From VRUE01 sp963822295 (GTDB taxonomy: Bacteria; Actinomycetota; Thermoleophilia; Solirubrobacterales; 70-9): a DNA stretch of 64,000 nucleotides. Made by a program: the position numbers and the translations under genes. Positions 60,034 to 64,000 of this stretch are shown here, in pieces. Location: positions 1,054,001 to 1,118,000 of the forward strand of contig CAWGHD010000002.1 in the NCBI GenBank assembly GCA_963822295.1, given 5' to 3'. The first letter of the stretch is position 1, and each line of letters begins with the position of its first letter. The notes beneath the pieces are model-generated. The model ran no database searches. It was given only the letters and a program-made list of their open reading frames with translations, and was not told the origin of the DNA.

Positions 60034-60695
60034 CGTCGAGCTGAAGGCGACCGCGATCCTCCCGGTGAAGCGCTTCCACGAGGCCAAGCAGCGCCTCGCC
60101 GCCGGGGTATCGACGACGAGCGCCGCGCGGCGCTGGCCGCGGCGATGCTCGAGGACGTGCTCGAGGCGATCGGCGCAGGCGCGCACGGTCGAGCGCACGA
60201 TCGTCGTCAGCGGCGACCCGCTCGCCCAGGAGATCGCCGCCGCGGCCGGCGGCCGAGGTCGTTCCCGACCCCGCCGACGCGGGCCACGTCGAGGCGGCGC
60301 TCGCCGGCATCGCCCGGGCCGAGGTCGACGGGGCCGAGCTGCGTCGTCCTGCTGCCCGGCGACTGCCCGCTGCTCGACCCGCGCGAGCTCGACCGGCTGC
60401 TGACCGGCGTCCCCGAGCGCTACGTCGGCGATCGTCCCCGACCGCCACGGCGAGCGGCACCAACGCCCTGGTGCTCTGCGCCGCCGAGCGCGATCGCGCC
60501 CGCCTTCGGCGAGGGCAGCCGCGAGCGCCACGTCGACGCCGCCCGCGAGGCGCGGGATCCCCTACGCGGTCGAGGAGCTCGCCTCGCTCGCCCTCGACCT
60601 CGACACCCCCGCCGACCTGGTCGCGCTGACCCGCAAGCTCGAGGCCGAAGCCGCGGCACCGCGGCCGCCGGACCGCCAGAGCGCTCGGGATATGA
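60034..60695 (+). CDS. cofC: Phosphoenolpyruvate/phospholactate guanylyltransferase CofC (FbiD), indel-disrupted
   Basis: Restored across frames, it reads ATAILPVKRFHEAKQRLAAG, then RTVERTIVVSGDPLAQEIAA, VVLLPGDCPLLDPRELDRLL, a GTNAL segment, and a C-terminus LALDLDTPADLVALTRKLEA. These are the CofC motifs for GTP and phosphate binding. At least eight single-base indels lie between about 60110 and 60553. The stop overlaps the cofE ATG in ATGA (60692). The start is not clear, because the expected position has no intact ATG or GTG. Confidence 0.78.
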
Positions 60696-61454
60696 GCGGA
60701 GGCCTGCTCCGGTCCTCGCCGGTCGCCGGCCTGCCGGAGATCGGCGAGGGGATGGACGCTCGGCGCGCTGATCGCGCGAGCGCGCCGAGCTGGCGGAGGG
60801 CGACGTCGTCGTCGTCTCGCAGAAGGTCGTCTCCAAGGCCGAGGGGCGGGTGCGCAGGCTCTCCTCGGTGCGGCCGGGCGCCGAAGCGCGCGACGCTCGC
60901 GGCCGAGCTCGACAAGGACCCGGCCCTGGTCGAGCTGGTGCTCGCCGAGAGCCGCGAGGTGCTGCGCGCCGAGCGCGGCGTGCTGATCGCCGAGACCCGG
61001 CACGGCCTCGTCTGCGCCAACGCCGGCATCGACAGCTCCAACCTGCCCGAGCGCCGGCACGCGTCTGCCTGCTGCCCGAGGACCCCGACGCCTCCGCCCG
61101 CCGGATCCGCGCCGAGCTGCGCGCGGCCGGCGGCCCCGGACGGTCGGCGTCGATCGTCGCCGACAGCTTCGGCCGCGCCTGGCGCCTGGGCCAGGCCGAG
61201 GTCGCGATCGGCTGCGCCGGGCTCGCGCCGCTCGACGACTGGCGCGGGCGGCGCGACGCCGAGCGGGCGGGAGCTGGAGGCGACCCAGATCGCGATCGCC
61301 GACCAGGCCGCCGCAGCCGCCGACCTCGTCCGCGACAAGGCGAGCGGCATGCCGGTCGCGATCGTCCGCGGCCTCGGGCGCATCACGTCGGCGCCGAGGA
61401 CGGTCCGGGGCGGCGGCCCTGCGCCGCCCGCGCGACGAGGACCTCTTCCGCTAG
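60692..61454 (+). CDS. cofE: F420-0:gamma-glutamyl ligase CofE (FbiB N-domain type), indel-disrupted
   Basis: From ATG 60692 the restored product (about 250 residues) has VVVVSQKVVSKAEGRVRRL, then LVLAESREVLRAERGVLIAE and GLVCANAGIDSSNLPERR, SIVADSFGRAWRLGQAEVAIG and a C-terminal QAAAAADLVRDKASGMPVAI. These are diagnostic of the ligase that adds glutamates to F420-0 with GTP and Mn. Indels occur near 60758, 60784, 60891, 61060 and 61264. The nitroreductase-like C-terminal domain of mycobacterial FbiB is absent. It runs into the convergent fbiC end. Confidence 0.82.
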
Positions 61455-63714
61455 CGCCGGGCGCGGCGTACTGCAGACCGGCGCGGCGGCCTCGTAGGTC
61501 TCGACGATCTCGTAGAGCGTCGTGCGCTGCGCCGGCGACGCGGCCCGCGGCGCGGGCCGCCTCGATCAGCTGCTCGGGCTCGAGCCGGACGCCGTGCTGG
61601 GAGCCGGCCATCCGCGAGATGTTCTCCTCCATCAGCGTGCCGCCGAGGTCGTTGACGCCCCAGCGCAGCGCCTCGGTCGCCGCGCCGAGGCCCATCTTCA
61701 CCCAGCTCGCCTGCAGGTTGGGGATCGTCCTGCCCAGCGCCAGCCGGAAGGCCGCGGTGTGCTTGAGGTTCTCCGCGCGCCGAGATCTCCTCGATCCCGT
61801 GGGTGCGGCCGAGCATCGTGTTGAAGGGGATGAAGCTGAGCGGCACGAACTCGGTGATCCCGCCGGTCCGTTCCTGCAGCGCCGCGCACCACGCGCATGT
61901 GGCGAGCCAGCTCGCGCGGCTCCTCGATGTGGCCGAACATCACCGTCGAGGTCGAGCGCAGGCCCGCCCGGTGGGAGGCCTCGATGATCTCGACCCAGCG
62001 GCTCGACCGGCAGCTTGTTCGGCGAGATCCGCTGGCGCACGCCGTCGTCGAGCACCTCGGCGGCCGTCCCCGGCGTCGAGCCGAGGCCGCACTCGATCAG
62101 GTACTCGAAGACCTCGTCGGGGCCCTTGCCGGAGCGCTCGCACATGTAGTGGACCTCCATCGGCGAGTAGGCGTGCAGGTGCAGCTGCGGGCGCGACGCT
62201 CCTTCGCCAGCCGCAGCCACTCGCCGTACTCCTCGAGGGTCAGGTCGGGATGGATTCCGCCCTGCATGCAGATCTCGGTGGCGCCGAAGTCGACCGCTTC
62301 GCCGATGCGGTCGGCGAAGTCCGCCTCGGATACCTCGTAGGCGTCCGGCGAGCGCCTGCCCTGGCCGAACCCGCAGAAGGCGCAGCCGACCACGCAGATG
62401 TTGGTGAAGTTGATGTTGCGGTTGACGACGAACGTCACCCGGTCGCCCGCCAGCTCGGCCCGCAGCTCGTCGGCGGCCGATCCGCATCTCCTCGATCACC
62501 TCGGGTCGCGTCTCGGCGAAGAGGGCGGTCAGCTCGTCCTCGCTCAGCTCCTCCCCCTCCCGCCCCCTGGCGATCGCCCGCTCGGCGAGGCGGCCGGTCG
62601 ATCGTCCTCCTCGACCCGCCTGCCGGACCCGCGCCGCGGAATGAAGCTCCAGTACTTGAGCTTGATCACGTCGAGGACCCCCTGCTCCATCCACTCGGGG
62701 TCCATGTACTGCGGGTAGACACAGAGCCGCTCGGTCAGCGCGTAGCCCTTCGGCGCCAGCTCCTTGCGGACCTGATGGGGGCTCGGGAAGGCATGCTCGG
62801 GAGAGATGTGGTCGCCATTGGCGGAGAGGCCGCCGAGGTCGGTGGCGCCCGCTTCGACCAGCTCCGCCCACCAGTCCGAGAGGTTCGGCGGGATCTGGAC
62901 GCCGACGTCCGGCATCAGCCGCCTGCACTCCTGAATCAGGCGCTTCAAGTCCTCGATCGTGACCTCGGTCGCCCAGTCGGGGAACTCGAGGAGATCTCCT
63001 TCGGGAGCCTCGGGCGAGGAGTCCCCGTCCTCCGCCCACCTGTCGCGCGCAGCCTGATCCGCGATGTCCGCCGACCTCACGCCCGTAGTACTTCGGATGC
63101 GGGACGAAGTTCTGGAGGATCACCTCCTGGAGGTGCCCGTGGCGCTCGTGCGAGCGCGCGAGCGCTTCGAGCGATGCGACGCGCTCGTCCTCTGTCTCTC
63201 CGATGCCGACGAGGATCCCGGTGGTGAACGGGATCCGCAGCTCTCCGGCGGCTTCGATCGTCTCCAGGCGCTTCGCAGGGTGCTTGGTCGGTGAGCCGGC
63301 GTGAACGGTCTCCATCAACCGCTCGGAGATCGACTCGAGCATCAGGCCCTGTGAGGCGGTCACCTCGCGCAGCCGGCCCAGATCCTCATGGGAGAGCACC
63401 CCGAGGTTCGTGTGAGGCAGGATGCCGCGCTCCAGCGCCCGCTCGCAGGCCCAGACGACGTAGGAGGTGAAGTCGTCGTGGCCCCACTCGGCGAGCCGGG
63501 ACGGCGACCTCGGCGTTGACCTCGGGCCGCTCGCCGGTGAGCACGAGCAGCTCCTTGGCGTTGCGGCGCTCGGCCTCGTCGAGCTTCGCCTCGACCTCCT
63601 CCGGAGAATGGATGTGCGCCCTGGTGGGTCGCGAAGGCGCAGTACTTGCAGTAGCAGCTGGCAGGTCCGCGAGAGCGACAGCGTGTAGTTACGCGAGAAG
63701 GTGACCCGCCGCAC
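61383..63714 (-). CDS. fbiC: Fused Fo synthase FbiC (CofG-CofH), indel-disrupted
   Basis: The span encodes two radical-SAM domains. The first, from GTG 63714 (VRRVTFSRNYTLSLSRTC, then CKYCAFATHQ as the cluster loop), includes SYVVWACERALERGILPHTN and ISPEHAFPSPHQVRKELAPK. The second has FVVNRNINFTNICVVGCAFC (CxxxCxxC cluster), EICMQGGIHPDL and HAYSPMEVHYMCERSGKGP. Together they make Fo, the F420 chromophore, from tyrosine and a riboflavin precursor. Several single-base indels break the frame, clustered near 61500-62620 and at about 63085, 63490 and 63640. The 3' boundary is uncertain and overlaps cofE. Confidence 0.83.
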
Positions 63715-63761
63715 GCTGAGCAAGCTACAGGGATCGACCCCCGGACCGGCCCCGGAAACAC

Positions 63762-63785
63762 GCCGGGCCCCTTGCGGGGCCCGGC
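63762..63785 (-). terminator. Hairpin terminator between the aquaporin-like gene and fbiC
   Basis: GCCGGGCCCC and GGGGCCCGGC form a perfect 10-bp stem around a 4-nt loop. On the minus strand it follows the preceding gene's TGA by about 8 nt and leads into GTGTTTCC. Confidence 0.7.
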
Positions 63786-63793
63786 GGCACAGG

Positions 63794-64000
63794 TCAGTCG
63801 TCGAAGCCAGGCGGGCTCTGCCTTCGGCTTCGGAGGCTCGGGCTTCTTCGGCGGGTCGGGCTTCCGCGCCTGCGGTTTGACCGGCTCCGGCGGCTCGGTC
63901 GGGGCCGGGCCACCGGCCTCGAGCACGAACTTGAAGACCGCCGCAGCAAGCAGCGAGCCGACGATCGGGCCGAGCAGGTAGGGCCAGACGTCGCCCCACT
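63794..64000 (-). CDS. MIP-family (aquaporin/glycerol facilitator-like) protein, C-terminal fragment
   Basis: Only the end of the gene is in the window. GDVWPYLLGPIVGSLLAAAV resembles the last helix of MIP channels (typically W-x-Y-x3-P-x2-G). A Pro/Lys-rich cytoplasmic tail (EPPEPVKPQARKPDPPKKPE) follows. An extra base near 63810 shifts the frame at the end, and the expected ending is GFDD with TGA at 63796-63794. The identification rests on one helix, so another polytopic membrane protein is possible. Confidence 0.5.
   Translation of the reverse strand, partial: SGATSGPTCSARSSARCLLRRSSSSCSRPVARPRPSRRSRSNRRRGSPTRRRSPSLRSRRQSPPGFDD

Overview
The window is 64 kb of high-GC DNA that reads like a chromosomal contig of an uncultured actinobacterium, most likely class Thermoleophilia (Solirubrobacterales-like). 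This is inferred from the gene set: a fused FbiC and a CofD/CofC/CofE-type F420 pathway, many secreted proteins with an N-terminal hydrophobic stretch and a Lys-rich or Ig-like tail, solitary AbiEi/DUF559 proteins, DUF7144, DUF6325, DUF2252 and SHOCT genes, and frequent GTG starts. No rRNA, CRISPR array, insertion sequence or intact prophage was seen. Seven tRNA genes are present: Glu-CTC, Leu-CAG, Pro-GGG, Gly-TCC, Trp-CCA, Leu-TAG and Leu-CAA.

Layout. 1-1.7 kb: a cobalamin riboswitch on the minus strand leads into two secreted DUF4430 (transcobalamin-like) proteins. 1.8-6.6 kb: a hairpin repeat, a secreted protein, a secreted S1 protease, a TPR protein, a DEAD-box helicase with an apparent ATC start and a one-base frameshift, a small Cys-pair protein and a DMT permease. 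6.6-15.7 kb (mostly minus): a CrtI-like oxidoreductase coupled to a DUF3556 membrane protein, a 942-residue secreted protein, an SDR/SRPBCC divergent pair, a methyltransferase and a SHOCT protein. 15.8-17.6 kb: an AAA_14/DUF4143 ATPase preceded by three direct repeats with an exact 33-bp period, then tRNA-Glu. 17.7-20.8 kb: tRNA-Leu, hydrolases, a metallophosphoesterase and a haloalkane dehalogenase. 20.9-24.7 kb: a sulfate ABC transporter operon closed by a strong hairpin. 24.8-27.6 kb: a second S1 protease, DUF7144, RDD and Nudix genes. 27.6-28.4 kb: tRNA-Pro with a small insertion bounded by 18-bp direct repeats, carrying a broken RusA-like resolvase gene.

28.4-38.6 kb is rich in exported proteins: a GEVED-type surface protein with a Glu/Lys tract, two proteins sharing a C-terminal Cys-pair/Ig-like module, a WD40-like and a PQQ-like propeller, plus a TSUP transporter. 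38.6-50.8 kb holds membrane and stress-type genes: ChrA, a SHOCT membrane protein, an MFS pump, DUF2252, DUF7144, SHOCT, DUF6325, a holin-like/phosphatase fusion, an MBL hydrolase, an AI-2E-type permease and two tRNAs. 50.8-56.3 kb is a ketone-body/leucine-catabolism neighbourhood: acetoacetyl-CoA synthetase, acyl-CoA carboxylase beta subunit and HMG-CoA lyase.

57-64 kb carries a thioesterase/SDR pair and the coenzyme F420 genes (F420-NADP reductase, cofD, cofC, cofE and convergent fbiC), ending in the C-terminus of an aquaporin-like protein. From about 57.7 kb onward almost every gene is broken by single-base indels although the encoded proteins remain well conserved across the breaks. This looks like consensus error near a contig end rather than gene decay. 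Coordinates of those genes are therefore spans, not clean reading frames.
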